DNA of 51,229 bases from Patescibacteria group bacterium (GCA_018814875.1 JAHIYH010000045.1:77316-128544), one strand, 5' to 3'. Positions 1-9,873 are shown, counted from the stretch's first letter. Notes: generated by a model not told the origin, from the letters alone. Made by a program: numbers and translations.

Positions 1-155
1 TCTTATTCTTTGTATTCGTTGGCCTCTTCGTCTGGGTAGCTATCATTCCTCCTGACGGAATGAGCAAGTATCCTGCAGTCAACGTTCAGTTTGATTATGA
101 CGATGTGCAAGGGACAGCACAGTTGCATGTTGGTACAAAAGACTTAGATGAATAA
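1..155 (+). CDS. C-terminal end of a truncated membrane protein
   Basis: An open frame enters from the left edge (codons in phase with position 3) and stops at the TAA at 153-155, so only about the last 50 residues are visible. They begin with a strongly hydrophobic stretch, LFFVFVGLFVWVAII, that looks like a transmembrane helix, followed by a short polar tail rich in Asp, Val and Gln that ends in KDLDE. This is seen directly. The function cannot be told from this piece. It lies on the same strand as the LOG-like gene that starts 72 bases later. Confidence 0.5.
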   Translation, partial: LFFVFVGLFVWVAIIPPDGMSKYPAVNVQFDYDDVQGTAQLHVGTKDLDE

Positions 156-227
156 TGCAACGTATTTCACTAAGTTAATATTACTGCACGTGCATTCTTA
201 TTGCCTAATCCGTTACAATAAAAATAT

Positions 228-842
228 ATGAATAATAAGCACAGACTAAAAATCGGCGTCATGGGTTCTGCAAGCGGGCCACAAATTGAAGATACAGATG
301 CTCAGGAAAAAGCAACTGAGCTTGGACGTGAGATTGGTAGACGCGGACACATTTTCATTAACGGAGCATGTCCAGGGCTTCCACATTATGCGCTTTTGGG
401 TGCAATGGAAGAAGGTTCATTTTCATTGGGCATCTCTCCTGCCTTTTCTGAATACGAACATGAGAATGAGTATCATTCGCCACACGATAATGATATGATC
501 ATTTACACTGGTCAGGGATTTATGGAGCGAGATATCGTTAACATACGTTCATCTGATGGGATTTGTTTTATTGGCGGAGGTGTTGGTACTTTGAATGAAT
601 TCACAATTGCTTACGACGAAGGACGTCCTATTGCCATCCTGACGAATACCGGAGGTATCTCTAACGCTATTCCACACATTATAGAAGAGTTGTGTAATAG
701 ATCACTTCCGCCAAATATGGTTTTTGATGATGATCCAAAGAAGCTAATTGATAAGTTGGAAGAAGTGATTAGGTCCTATCCTCATCCGATTCATGAAGAT
801 GGGCGCGTAAAGGATAGGCACAGTCCTAAAATACTAGGGTAG
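228..842 (+). CDS. LOG/SLOG-family Rossmann nucleotide-binding protein
   Basis: A 204-residue protein of the LOG-like (formerly lysine decarboxylase-like) Rossmann family. The N-terminus has a beta strand followed by a glycine/serine turn (KIGVMGSASGP). The central GGGVGTLNEF, around residues 116-125, matches the family signature PGGxGTxxE with Gly replacing Pro. Known LOG enzymes release a base from nucleoside monophosphates; other SLOG members bind nucleotides or carry cofactors, so the substrate is not predictable here. The ATG at 228 is the first start after an AT-rich leader and has no clear Shine-Dalgarno sequence; a second Met lies 11 codons in. The gene is convergent with der, with a hairpin terminator between them. 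Confidence 0.82.
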   Translation: MNNKHRLKIGVMGSASGPQIEDTDAQEKATELGREIGRRGHIFINGACPGLPHYALLGAMEEGSFSLGISPAFSEYEHENEYHSPHDNDMIIYTGQGFMERDIVNIRSSDGICFIGGGVGTLNEFTIAYDEGRPIAILTNTGGISNAIPHIIEELCNRSLPPNMVFDDDPKKLIDKLEEVIRSYPHPIHEDGRVKDRHSPKILG

Positions 843-865
843 GTAAATCGCAAATCCCTAAATCC

Positions 866-922
866 AAATCCCAAAAACCCCAGTTTACATATTTGGGATT
901 TGTTTTTTGTGTTTTGGGATTT
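866..922. terminator. Bidirectional hairpin terminator between LOG gene and der
   Basis: The 10-base arm AAATCCCAAA (866-875) pairs perfectly with TTTGGGATTT (892-901), followed by G and six T. A further TTTTGGGATTT (912-922) can pair with the same left arm. It separates two convergent genes. The same kind of TTTTGGG/CCCAAAA palindrome recurs near 24.8 and 47.0 kb, so it belongs to a dispersed repeat as well as looking like a terminator. Confidence 0.6.
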
Positions 923-947
923 TAGTATGGCGTGTTGTAACTAGCAG

Positions 948-2288
948 CTATCTCTGATTTTTCGTAACCCATCTGACCGGCGTTCCCTCAAGTCCAAATG
1001 TTTTGCGTAGGTTGTTTTCCAAATATCTGAGTTGGCTTACATGTACATCTTTTGGGTTTTTTACGAAGATTGCAAATGTTGGAGGGACGTCCTCAGCTTG
1101 TGTTATGTGTTTGGAGGAAGAGAGTGAACCCATTGGTTTCCCGTACACCGCATCACGGAACCACTCGTTAAGATCCTTTGTAGGTATACGTCTGCTTCTG
1201 CTTTGTTGAACCATTTCGATCAGATCGAATATTTTAATCAGATCTTTGCGTGTCTCGGCAGATACGGTTAGGAATGGTGCGAACGTACAGAAGGGGAGTT
1301 CATCCTTAGCTTCTGCGAGTGCAGTTGCTCTTTCTTCATTTAATAAGAGGTCTATTTTATTTAGCAGGATAATCAATCCTTTACCATCTTCTATTGCAAC
1401 TCGCGCAATGCGTTTGTCCTGTTTACTCACAGGTTCTGTTGCGTCTAGTACTAGCACAGCAATGTCCGATTCTTCCAGTGCCTTGATACTGCGGAAATAA
1501 GCAAACGTTTCGATATCCTTATCTGTTTGAGATCGACGTTTAATTCCAGCAGTATCAACGAATAGATATTCCTGATCGTGGAATCGAATGATAGTGTCCA
1601 CGGCATCGCGTGTAGTTCCGGGGATTTTGGATACTAGTAGAGGAGATTCCTCTTTTTGCTTGTCGGACATGAACGCATTGATAATCGAGCTCTTCCCGAC
1701 ATTTGGTTTTCCTATAATTGCAATGCGAGGCATTTTTTGATCACATCTTTCTTCTTTTTTAAAGTTTAGTTTTGTAAGTTGTTCGATGATTTCTTTTCCA
1801 AGTTCTTCCATTCCCAGCATGTGGTTTGCACTTACAGGGAGAATATGATCGGCAATTCCAAACTCATAGTAACGTGGCAGAATCTCATCAACCTTTTCCG
1901 GGTTATCGCATTTTGTTATAACCAGAAGTACAGGAACATGGCCTTTCCTCTTTTTCCTTAGATCATCCACGATAGCGAAATCACTCGCAGTCAGTTCTTC
2001 TTGTGAGTTCACTGTGAATAGAATCAAGTCAGCATTTTCTAATGCAAGAAGCGATTGAGCATGCACATCATCTTCAAAATCTTCATCATTGGTTCCACCT
2101 CCCATCCCACCGGTATCAACCAATAGGTAATCAACTGCATCGGTTTTTATGCGGCTTGCAACGTGATCTCTGGTTGTGCCAGGAATATCACTTACAATAG
2201 CTTTACGTCTGCCTACGAGACGGTTGAAGAGTGTTGATTTCCCCGTATTTGGCCTACCGATAATTGCAACTGTGGGTAATTTAGGCAT
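948..2288 (-). CDS. der: GTPase Der (EngA), ribosome assembly
   Basis: A 446-residue protein with the double G-domain architecture unique to Der. The first P-loop GRPNTGKS is at residues 11-18 with DTGG as its G3 motif. The second domain starts near residue 188 with GKPNVGKS, DTAG and NKID. The final ~80 residues form the KH-like domain. Der acts in maturation of the 50S ribosomal subunit. Length is normal for the family and all GTP-binding motifs look intact. The ATG at 2288 is preceded by about 50 bases separating it from the GNAT gene on the same strand, so the two may be co-transcribed. Confidence 0.95.
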   Translation of the reverse strand: MPKLPTVAIIGRPNTGKSTLFNRLVGRRKAIVSDIPGTTRDHVASRIKTDAVDYLLVDTGGMGGGTNDEDFEDDVHAQSLLALENADLILFTVNSQEELTASDFAIVDDLRKKRKGHVPVLLVITKCDNPEKVDEILPRYYEFGIADHILPVSANHMLGMEELGKEIIEQLTKLNFKKEERCDQKMPRIAIIGKPNVGKSSIINAFMSDKQKEESPLLVSKIPGTTRDAVDTIIRFHDQEYLFVDTAGIKRRSQTDKDIETFAYFRSIKALEESDIAVLVLDATEPVSKQDKRIARVAIEDGKGLIILLNKIDLLLNEERATALAEAKDELPFCTFAPFLTVSAETRKDLIKIFDLIEMVQQSRSRRIPTKDLNEWFRDAVYGKPMGSLSSSKHITQAEDVPPTFAIFVKNPKDVHVSQLRYLENNLRKTFGLEGTPVRWVTKNQR

Positions 2289-2340
2289 TGAGACAGCGAG
2301 TATAGCATTTCAGAAAAGATTGTCATCAATTCTATTGATA

Positions 2341-3291
2341 CTATCCTGCTAATCTTGAGACACGGTTCGTTATGTGAAACTTATCTCTGCGCCTTAGATT
2401 GTGTTTGGACCGATACTTCGAGATGTATATATCTTCAGGATAATCATCTAAATCTCCCAGTATATTTTCGACGCGAAAGCCATTTGCACGATTGAAAAGA
2501 TGAGCAGCATAATTATTTTCTCCCACGTCTAGAGCAATGATATTGCGGCGTTGGTCACAGACTTTTCCTTTAAGCTTTTGAATCATTTGTGTTCCGACTC
2601 CTCTGCGGTGCTCTTTTGGAGATACAGCAAATTTTAGTACACTGATTTGATGTTTATTGAGTTGATAGATCATAAAACTAATAACACGATCATCATGTTC
2701 CCCAACCATTCCGAAACAATTACGTTGCCTCAGACATCTAATGAAATCTTCTTCTAACCAAGGAAGCTCTTCTACCCAAGGAGATTTAAAACAGTCATTC
2801 TCTATACTGAGTACTTCAGGCATATCAGTCTTAATCATCCAACGAATGTATATGGAGGCTATATTGGGATTATGGTCCTGTATTAAAAGCGATCTATCAA
2901 TCTTCTTGGGTGGTGGAACTGGCACATCGTTATCATTGAATAGAGAGATAATTGATGGGCGTATGGTACGTATAGTTTCAGAAATAACATCTGCATCTAA
3001 ATACAGATTTTCCTCTAAAAGATAGTCGAGTTCTGTGGTTGCATTGTAAGGCAGTTGTGCCATTTTTATGTCGGGGTGAAACATTGCAGTAACCAATCGA
3101 TGTCGTAGTTTCGCGATGGCTGGTATAACATGTATGGAGTGAGCGGATTGATTATTAGTTTCCCCACATGCTCTCCATAAGGCATTTCTTTCTTCAGGAC
3201 TCAGCATCGACCATCTTTCCAGTGATGCCATGCGTTCTAAAATGTCTTTAGGAGCATCTTTCAATGTTGTATTCCTGTAGGGTGATTCCAT
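2341..3291 (-). CDS. GNAT-family N-acetyltransferase with long N-terminal extension
   Basis: A 316-residue protein. The C-terminal half, about residues 150-295, is a GNAT fold: a substrate-side segment MIKTDMPEVLSIENDCF resembling RimI, then the acetyl-CoA motif FAVSPKEHRRGVGTQMI with the pyrophosphate-binding R/Q-x-x-G-x-G/A pattern, then a motif B helix near ANGFRV. The N-terminal ~150 residues match nothing I recognise. RimI-type enzymes acetylate protein N-termini, and this may do so, but the acceptor is unknown. The start at 3291 is divergent from leuS with a 95-base gap that must hold both promoters. Confidence 0.8.
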   Translation of the reverse strand: MESPYRNTTLKDAPKDILERMASLERWSMLSPEERNALWRACGETNNQSAHSIHVIPAIAKLRHRLVTAMFHPDIKMAQLPYNATTELDYLLEENLYLDADVISETIRTIRPSIISLFNDNDVPVPPPKKIDRSLLIQDHNPNIASIYIRWMIKTDMPEVLSIENDCFKSPWVEELPWLEEDFIRCLRQRNCFGMVGEHDDRVISFMIYQLNKHQISVLKFAVSPKEHRRGVGTQMIQKLKGKVCDQRRNIIALDVGENNYAAHLFNRANGFRVENILGDLDDYPEDIYISKYRSKHNLRRRDKFHITNRVSRLAG

Positions 3292-3386
3292 TGTATGTTT
3301 TATACCATTATTTGTTTGTTGCGCAAGCAGTGTCTTCTGGTTTTTTCGTTTGGTGATATAAACGCATAGAGGGTACTATTGCGCCA

Positions 3387-5801
3387 ATGCCAGCCGAATA
3401 TGAACCAACATCGATAGAGGCCAAATGGCAAAAAAAGTGGGAAGAAGCCAAGGTGTTTGAAGTGGACTTCAAAAAGGCTAAGAATCCTTATTACGGTCTT
3501 GTGATGTATCCGTATCCAAGTGGAGACAAATTGCACGTTGGGCACTGGTATAACTTCGGTCCGGCAGATTCGTATTATCGTTTCCAGAAGATGCATGGAA
3601 AAGATGTATTTACGCCAATGGGTTTTGATGCATTTGGTCTTCCTGCAGAAAACTATGCAATTAAAACTGGCACACCTCCGGCAGAATCTACTGCAAAGAA
3701 TGTGAAGACAATGATCAGGCAGTTCAAGCGCATTGGATGCATGTACGACTGGAGCAAGACTTTGAATACCTCTGATCCAGAATATTACCGCTGGACGCAG
3801 TGGTTGTTCCTGCAGATGTTCGAGAATGAGTTGGCGTATAAGAAAGAGGGTAATGTGAATTATTGCCCAGGCTGTAAAACAGTTCTTGCTAACGAACAAG
3901 TGTGGGAAGGTAAATGTGAAAGGTGTGATTCCGATGTAGCGCTAAAGCCGTTAACGCAGTGGTATTTTAAAATTACGAATTATGCTCAAAGGATGCTTGA
4001 TGGACTTAAAGATCTTAATTGGCCTGAAAAAACTAAAACTATGCAGAAAAATTGGATTGGTCGAAGTGCAGGTATCTCTCTTAAAGAAAAAGTAAAAGAC
4101 ATGGATATTGAACTGGAAGTGTTTGACACCGTCCCTCAGACTTATCTTGCACAAACATTCACCATCATTGCGCCTGAGCATCCATTAGTTAGTAAGCTTG
4201 TAGAAGGAACAAAATACGAAAAAGATGTGATGGATTTGGCAAATCGTGTGGCAAAGAAAAAAGCATCGGGGAAATTTGATATAGAAAATGAGATGGAAGG
4301 AATATTTACGGGCAGGTATGTGGATAATCCATTCGGTACAGGCGATCTTCCTATTTGGGTTGCATCATTTGTAGTAGCTGATTATGGAACTGGAATAGTT
4401 AACTGTTCGGCTCATGATGAGAGAGACTTTGCTTTTGCTAAAAAATATGACATCCCTCTTAAAACAGTTATGGAACCAGAGGATCCAGAGGAAGCTGATA
4501 AAGTGAGAAATCTTGAATATTGCTATTCCAAAGAGCCTAAAGGAGTTCTTCAAGATCCTGATGAGGTTAAAGGTATGTATTGGAAGGATGCGTACGATCC
4601 AATTGTTAAATATATTAAGAAGCATGGTCATGGGAAAGAGGCTGTCAATTATCGTATTCGTGATTGGACAGTATCCAGACAGAGATACTGGGGAGCACTC
4701 ATCCCCATTGTTTATGATCCTAATGGCAAAGCACATCCGGTTCCAGATGAACACTTGCCGTGGCTTCTGCCAACTGATGTAGAGTTCAAGCCAACCGGTA
4801 CTTCGCCAATTGCAGGGTCAAAAGAACTTAAAAAGAGAGTGGAGAAGATTTTTGGAAAAGGATGGACGCCTGAGGTAGATACAATGGATACATTTGTTTG
4901 TTCATCGTTCTATCAATTCCGTTATCTTGCAGAAGGCAATCAGAAAGAATTCGTGACAAAGGACATTGTTAAAAAATGGATGCCAGTGGATATGTACATC
5001 GGCGGTGCAGAGCATGCATGCATGCACCTCATCTACTCTCGTTTTGTTACGATGGCGCTTAAGGACTTCGGACATGTTTCTGTTGATGAGCCATTCCAAG
5101 CACTTATACATCAGGGGATTATTACAAACGATGGAGCGAAAATGAGTAAGAGCAAAGGTAACGTTGTAAGCCCAGATACATTTATCGATAATTATGGCTC
5201 AGATGTTTTCAGAATGTATTTGATGTTTATGGGTCCATTCTCCGAAGGAGGGGATTGGAATGACACGGGAATAAAGGGTGTAAGCAGATTTGCTCAAAAG
5301 GTGTATAAAATAATTGTACAGAATAAAAAATGTGATCAGAGTAAATCCCTAACTACAGCGCTTCATATCGCTATCAAGAAAGTTACAGAGGACATAGAAA
5401 GGTTACATTTTAATACTGCTATTTCGGCTCTTATGGAGTTTATGAATGTCTGTGATAAGCAAGGAGGTATAGATGAAGAGTCTGCAAAAACGTTTACTAA
5501 ACTTCTCGCACCACTTGCTCCACACCTTTCAGAAGAATTATGGGAACTATTGGGCGGGGAGGGTTTTGTTATCGAGCAGCAGTGGCCAACGTTTGATCCT
5601 AAACTTATCAAGACCGATACCATTACCATTGCAGTTCAGGTTAATGGAAAAGTAAGAGGCGATTTTTCTGCTCCAGTTGGTATATCTGAGGCGGATGCTA
5701 TTAAAACAGCAAAGGAACTTCCTAACGTTGCAAAGTTTATAGAGGGAGATGTGAAGAAGGAGATCTACGTTAAGGGAAAGTTAGTGAGTCTCGTAGTATA
5801 G
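3387..5801 (+). CDS. leuS: Leucyl-tRNA synthetase
   Basis: An 804-residue class Ia synthetase that charges tRNA-Leu. The HIGH motif appears as HVGH after YPYPSGDKL (residues ~45-55). Two Cys pairs (CPGC and CERC, residues ~157-180) form the zinc knuckle. The CP1 editing domain covers about residues 220-400, the KMSKS loop is KMSKSKGNVV near 585, and the anticodon-binding domain follows. The length is close to the bacterial norm (~800-860) and no key motif is missing. Its TAG stop (5799-5801) directly abuts the stop of the convergent downstream gene, with no base between. Confidence 0.97.
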   Translation: MPAEYEPTSIEAKWQKKWEEAKVFEVDFKKAKNPYYGLVMYPYPSGDKLHVGHWYNFGPADSYYRFQKMHGKDVFTPMGFDAFGLPAENYAIKTGTPPAESTAKNVKTMIRQFKRIGCMYDWSKTLNTSDPEYYRWTQWLFLQMFENELAYKKEGNVNYCPGCKTVLANEQVWEGKCERCDSDVALKPLTQWYFKITNYAQRMLDGLKDLNWPEKTKTMQKNWIGRSAGISLKEKVKDMDIELEVFDTVPQTYLAQTFTIIAPEHPLVSKLVEGTKYEKDVMDLANRVAKKKASGKFDIENEMEGIFTGRYVDNPFGTGDLPIWVASFVVADYGTGIVNCSAHDERDFAFAKKYDIPLKTVMEPEDPEEADKVRNLEYCYSKEPKGVLQDPDEVKGMYWKDAYDPIVKYIKKHGHGKEAVNYRIRDWTVSRQRYWGALIPIVYDPNGKAHPVPDEHLPWLLPTDVEFKPTGTSPIAGSKELKKRVEKIFGKGWTPEVDTMDTFVCSSFYQFRYLAEGNQKEFVTKDIVKKWMPVDMYIGGAEHACMHLIYSRFVTMALKDFGHVSVDEPFQALIHQGIITNDGAKMSKSKGNVVSPDTFIDNYGSDVFRMYLMFMGPFSEGGDWNDTGIKGVSRFAQKVYKIIVQNKKCDQSKSLTTALHIAIKKVTEDIERLHFNTAISALMEFMNVCDKQGGIDEESAKTFTKLLAPLAPHLSEELWELLGGEGFVIEQQWPTFDPKLIKTDTITIAVQVNGKVRGDFSAPVGISEADAIKTAKELPNVAKFIEGDVKKEIYVKGKLVSLVV

Positions 5802-6191
5802 CTAAGCAGCACTTTCTAGTTCCTGTGCCATGTCTAGAAGCTGTTTGAGACTTATTCTTCTTTCACGAGACGCGTTAGGTAGTTTGGTAATTTTTTCTTC
5901 AAGTTCAATAATCAATTCGAGATAGGGAGCACCAAGTATTTCTTCTTTTATAAGAGCAATAGTGTCTTCAGGGTCTCTACTCATATCGGACATACTGTTT
6001 ACGAATCCACTTTCTTCAGCTTCAATTTGTTCGACACATTCGATAAGATCTCTGCGTCCATGACATTCGCCCTTAGCGTACGCTATAAGTGCGCGCGTTC
6101 TTCTGAAGATAAGATGTGCGGTTCGTTCAAGTTCTTTTTGTGGATTCTTTTCTTTTGGTGAATCGTCAGGCTGTCTGGCTATTTCGATCAT
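5802..6191 (-). CDS. Conserved-looking hypothetical helical protein
   Basis: A 129-residue charged, mostly alpha-helical protein with no recognised domain. I chose the ATG at 6191 (MIEIARQP) over an upstream TTG at 6227 because the longer N-terminus would add a short, unlikely hydrophobic stub. The middle has the run HLIFRRTRALIAYAKGE and several Glu/Asp-rich helices. The stop codon abuts that of leuS, so neither gene leaves room for a separate terminator. Coding is supported by length and amino acid composition only. Confidence 0.6.
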   Translation of the reverse strand: MIEIARQPDDSPKEKNPQKELERTAHLIFRRTRALIAYAKGECHGRRDLIECVEQIEAEESGFVNSMSDMSRDPEDTIALIKEEILGAPYLELIIELEEKITKLPNASRERRISLKQLLDMAQELESAA

Positions 6192-6280
6192 GCTATTGAT
6201 TGGAAAATATAGAAGACAAGCAAACAATACTCTAGTGCATATTTAGCTTCAACGATTTATACTCAAAAATTGACAAAGCC

Positions 6281-6334
6281 TACCTTACCTACCTTACTTA
6301 CCTTACTTACCTTACTTACCTTACTTACCTTACC
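6281..6334. repeat. 9-bp tandem repeat (ACCTTACTT)n upstream of dnaG
   Basis: At least four consecutive copies of ACCTTACTT (6291-6326) are flanked by degenerate ACCTTACC units. The plus strand has no G through the whole tract. A possible -10 hexamer, TATACT (6344-6349), follows and dnaG starts at 6375, so the array sits where its promoter should be. Related G-free arrays occur at 25.8 and 47.1 kb. Confidence 0.85.
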
Positions 6335-6374
6335 CCTATTATGTATACTCATCATCCCTGCCATGCCAGCATAA

Positions 6375-8138
6375 ATGACCATCGACCCTGTTAACGAGAT
6401 CAAAGCCCGGCTGCCTATAGAAGAACTTGTAGGTCAATACTGCCAACTTAAGAAGAAAGGTAGGAACTTTGTGTCACTTTGTCCGTTCCATAACGACTCG
6501 CGTCCCAGCCTTCAGATTTCACCGGACAAAGGTATTGCATATTGTTTTGCATGTCAGACGGGTGGAGACATCTTCAGTTTCTATCAATCTATAGAAGGAG
6601 TGGACTTCCGGCAGGCGCTTTCTGATCTTGCAGAACGAACAGGTGTCACTATCGAGAAAATGGCGCCAGCTTCTGTTGTTGCGAAGGATGAGAAAGATCA
6701 AGCGCGCAAGTGTCTGGAAGCGGCAATCAAATTTTATCAGGAGCAACTTAAAACGAATAAGAAAGCACATGATTACATTACGAATCGTGCAATTCCACCT
6801 GCGACTATCGAAGAATTTCAGATTGGATACGCACCAGATTCATTTTCGGATACGTATCAGTATTTACTAAAGAAAGGATTCAGTCGCAAAGAGATTCTCA
6901 CAGCTGGTTTGGGTGTTCAAAAGGAACTCAAAGAAGAAAAGATATACGACCGATTCCGCAATAGGATCATGTTCCCGATTCACGATCAGAAAGGAGACAT
7001 TGTAGGATTCGGAGGTCGTACAATTGGGGAGGACGATGCTAAGTATATCAATTCATCAGAGGGGCCTTTGTATAACAAGTCACGTGTTCTATATGGATTG
7101 CATCGTGCAAAAGAAGCGATACGTGAATCTAAGAAGATAGTGCTCGTAGAAGGTTACTTTGATGTAATTGCATGCCATCTTTCCGGAGTACCAAACGTTG
7201 CGGCTGTAAGTGGAACAGCACTTACCGATCAGCATTCAAAAATTCTCAAACGATACACCGATACGGTAGTTCTGTGTCTTGATCAAGATCAGGCCGGACG
7301 TGAGGCAGCTGAGCGTGCGTTTTGTTTATGTGCAAAAGAAGGGATGCAAGTTCATGTGGTAACATTGGACCAGAAAGATCCGGACGAAACAATGCGTCAG
7401 GATCCCACTTTGCTAAAGAAGGTGCTTAATGAAGGTGGTATTCCATACATGGATCATGTTCTTGCAGATATTGCGTCCATGGATCTTTCGCAAGCTGAGA
7501 ACAAGCGCAAAGGTTTGGAGCGACTTCTGCCATTGCTTGATGCATTAGCTACATCTGTAGAAAAAGAACACGAGATGAATCGTGCCGCTGGGGTATTGGG
7601 TACTACAGAGGCAGCATTTAAAGAAGACCTAGAACGTTTTCAGCAGCAATCAATAATGCCTATTCCTAAGAAAATCGAAGAAAGTGCATCAAACAAGGAA
7701 AGAAAATCCGATATTTTTTCGCGTATGGAAATTACACTTGGACTCTTTTCGCTTTTTCCATCTCAGCGTGCGTACATGGCTGAGCTCATTTCTCCGGAGG
7801 ATGGATTTTCTGTTGCACTTTTTGAGGCACTAAAGAAAGCACCCGAAAAGGAAAAACTCACACTAGAGATGTTGGATCTTCCTGAGGAGTACCGCGAACG
7901 TGCTGCGATTCTATATTTGTATTGCGAACATCATGCTTTTAACGATTGGTCAGAAAATGTTGCGGTTCGCGAAGTACATGCCAATTGTGTTAGGGCAAAT
8001 AGGGAAACACTGAGAGAAAAACAGCGTCAAATCTCCGGAAAACTCCTAGAAGCTCAGCGTCAAGGGAAGACTAGCGAAGCGACACATCTTATGAATCAGT
8101 ATCAACAGGTGCTTAAGTTGGTGAAAAAAGCGTCCTAA
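6375..8138 (+). CDS. dnaG: DNA primase DnaG
   Basis: A 587-residue bacterial primase, which makes RNA primers at the replication fork. The N-terminal CHC2 zinc-binding domain has C36, H39, C57 and C60 (CPFH and CFAC). The catalytic core follows, with the TOPRIM segment at about residues 255-340 (IVLVEGYFDVIACH and VVLCLDQDQAGREAAE, giving the acidic metal ligands). The C-terminal ~150 residues are a divergent helicase-interacting region. The primase-then-sigma order (dnaG-rpoD) echoes the classical macromolecular-synthesis operon without rpsU. A long hairpin region separates it from rpoD. Confidence 0.95.
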   Translation: MTIDPVNEIKARLPIEELVGQYCQLKKKGRNFVSLCPFHNDSRPSLQISPDKGIAYCFACQTGGDIFSFYQSIEGVDFRQALSDLAERTGVTIEKMAPASVVAKDEKDQARKCLEAAIKFYQEQLKTNKKAHDYITNRAIPPATIEEFQIGYAPDSFSDTYQYLLKKGFSRKEILTAGLGVQKELKEEKIYDRFRNRIMFPIHDQKGDIVGFGGRTIGEDDAKYINSSEGPLYNKSRVLYGLHRAKEAIRESKKIVLVEGYFDVIACHLSGVPNVAAVSGTALTDQHSKILKRYTDTVVLCLDQDQAGREAAERAFCLCAKEGMQVHVVTLDQKDPDETMRQDPTLLKKVLNEGGIPYMDHVLADIASMDLSQAENKRKGLERLLPLLDALATSVEKEHEMNRAAGVLGTTEAAFKEDLERFQQQSIMPIPKKIEESASNKERKSDIFSRMEITLGLFSLFPSQRAYMAELISPEDGFSVALFEALKKAPEKEKLTLEMLDLPEEYRERAAILYLYCEHHAFNDWSENVAVREVHANCVRANRETLREKQRQISGKLLEAQRQGKTSEATHLMNQYQQVLKLVKKAS

Positions 8139-8140
8139 AC

Positions 8141-8242
8141 AGGAGGAAAAAGAGTTAAAGGAGGAATAAGGAGATAAATGAGATTCTCTTTAAAATACTC
8201 CTTTTCCTTCTTTTCCTCCTTTTGATCTTTTTACTCTTTTTC
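8141..8242. terminator. Long imperfect inverted repeat between dnaG and rpoD
   Basis: A purine-rich arm (8141-8172, containing AAAAAGAGTTAAAGGAGGA) faces a pyrimidine-rich arm (8199-8241, ending in ACTCTTTTT). The arms pair over most of their length with small bulges. Such a large hairpin ending in T-runs could attenuate readthrough from dnaG into rpoD. It could equally be a purine/pyrimidine repeat remnant. Confidence 0.45.
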
Positions 8243-8291
8243 AAGGAATGCTCTTGGCGTGGGTGATTTTTTGCCTATACTGCTCAGGACT

Positions 8292-9764
8292 ATGGCATCA
8301 CATCCGCGAAAATTCATTGTTCAGCCCACAGACGAGGACCTCAAGAAGTTTCCTGAGGCCGTTACGCACTTGGTTAAAAAGGGACGTGAGCAACGTTACG
8401 TAACTCATCAGGAGGTAATGGGGGCTGTTCCAAATGCTGAGGATAATATCGATCTTCTAGATGATATATATACTTTGCTTGTGGATTTAGGTATCCAAAT
8501 AATTGATGTGAAGGATGCGTTGATTTGGGAGAAACAAGGAAAGAGTGAGTTGGATATTCCAGAGCCTACTCAAGATCTTACAGATATAGCATCCTTTGGT
8601 GGTGCAGATGAGGATGATGAGGATGATGAAGATGATGATGTAAAAGATAATGTGTCGAAGGTTGATAAGGATGACAGTGGAGAAATACTCGATGTGATTG
8701 CAACTGCCGGAATTGCCATTGATGAAAAAGATTTGACTGATGAGGAGCGTGGCAAGCGTCGCCGTGAGCGTGAAGTGGATCTTTTGGAAATAAGTAACGA
8801 TTCGGTGCGCATGTATCTTTCTGAAATTGGACGTGTTCCTCTTATCGATGCAAAGAAAGAAGTAGAACTTGCACGTCGCATTCGCAAGCACGATGCATCT
8901 GCCAAGCAGCAATTGGCCGAAGCAAACCTTCGTTTGGTTGTTTCCATTGCTAAGAAATATATTGGGCGTGGTCTCTCGTTTCTTGATCTGATTCAAGAGG
9001 GGAATATTGGTCTCTTCCGTGCGGTAGAAAAATTTGATCCTGAACGTGGATTTAAATTCTCAACATATGCAACATGGTGGATTCGTCAGGCGATTACACG
9101 TGCAATTGCAGATCAGGCACGTACGATTCGTATTCCGGTTCACATGGTGGAGACTATAAACAAACTCACGCACACGCAGCGCAGGCTTGTTCAAGAGCTT
9201 GGTCGCGAACCAACTGTAGAAGAGCTTTCAGTGGAAATGGAGATGGATATCAAAAAAGTCCGACACATTCAGAAGATAAGTCAGGATATTATTTCACTGG
9301 AGTCCCCCGTTGGATCCGAAGAAGATAGTAAGCTCGGAGACTTTATCGAGGATGAAGAGGCAATCAATCCATTTGATGCAACCAATAGGCAACTCAGAAA
9401 AGAGAATGTTCATGCGATGCTCGAGTTCCTCACTCCACGCGAACGCAAGATTATAGAGATGCGTTTTGGATTGCGTGACGGTATAGGACACACGCTAGAA
9501 GAAGTTGGAAAAGAATTTGGAGTTACACGTGAACGCATTCGTCAGATTGAGGCCAAAGTACTACAGAAAATGAGAGACCATCCTCGTTCTATGACAATTC
9601 GTGAGCAGGGAGGTGCACCTAAACGCGTAGGTTTCTCGGCCATTCAGGCCTTCTCTCAGGGTAAACTTTGTCCTGAGTGTCGCAAGGGAACAACGATTGA
9701 ACTGGTGCGTGAAGGCAGGAGGTATCTCAAGTGTGATCATTGTGCATATGAGATCAGTAACTGA
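8292..9764 (+). CDS. rpoD: Primary RNA polymerase sigma factor (sigma-70) with C-terminal zinc ribbon
   Basis: A 490-residue group 1 sigma factor from the ATG at 8292 (a GTG at 8259 would add 11 residues). Region 1.1 is followed by an Asp-rich run (about residues 106-117). Region 2 is near-canonical ([40 protein letters not shown]). Region 3 follows, and region 4 has the helix-turn-helix [20 protein letters not shown] around 401-420. Most unusual are the last ~60 residues. After region 4 the chain continues and ends in a four-Cys ribbon, CPEC at 460-463 and CDHC at 481-484, resembling topoisomerase or transcription-factor ribbons. Region 1.1 and the intact regions 2-4 identify it as the housekeeping sigma. 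Confidence 0.93.
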   Translation: MASHPRKFIVQPTDEDLKKFPEAVTHLVKKGREQRYVTHQEVMGAVPNAEDNIDLLDDIYTLLVDLGIQIIDVKDALIWEKQGKSELDIPEPTQDLTDIASFGGADEDDEDDEDDDVKDNVSKVDKDDSGEILDVIATAGIAIDEKDLTDEERGKRRREREVDLLEISNDSVRMYLSEIGRVPLIDAKKEVELARRIRKHDASAKQQLAEANLRLVVSIAKKYIGRGLSFLDLIQEGNIGLFRAVEKFDPERGFKFSTYATWWIRQAITRAIADQARTIRIPVHMVETINKLTHTQRRLVQELGREPTVEELSVEMEMDIKKVRHIQKISQDIISLESPVGSEEDSKLGDFIEDEEAINPFDATNRQLRKENVHAMLEFLTPRERKIIEMRFGLRDGIGHTLEEVGKEFGVTRERIRQIEAKVLQKMRDHPRSMTIREQGGAPKRVGFSAIQAFSQGKLCPECRKGTTIELVREGRRYLKCDHCAYEISN

Positions 9765-9808
9765 CAGTTGACTATTAACAATTAACATTTAACAGTTAAC
9801 ATTTAACA
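9762..9808. repeat. Left inverted repeat flanking the four-helix-bundle gene
   Basis: Overlapping TTAAC/GTTAA units lie directly after the rpoD stop. Positions 9762-9786 match the reverse complement of 10242-10266 with about three mismatches in 25. Together the two copies bracket the small gene at 9874-10254. Confidence 0.6.
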
Positions 9809-9873
9809 TGTTTGTTTTGATTGACAATCAATAGTTGCTGATAAACAATCATCCGCTATTTGTAATTATCTTT

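Noticed and set aside
6281-6334. Possible CRISPR-like array
   Set aside because: Units are 9 bp without spacers; no array of repeats with unique spacers was seen anywhere in the window.
8570-8996. Minus-strand frames over the sigma factor acidic region
   Set aside because: They are Ser-rich shadows of Asp/Glu codons in rpoD.
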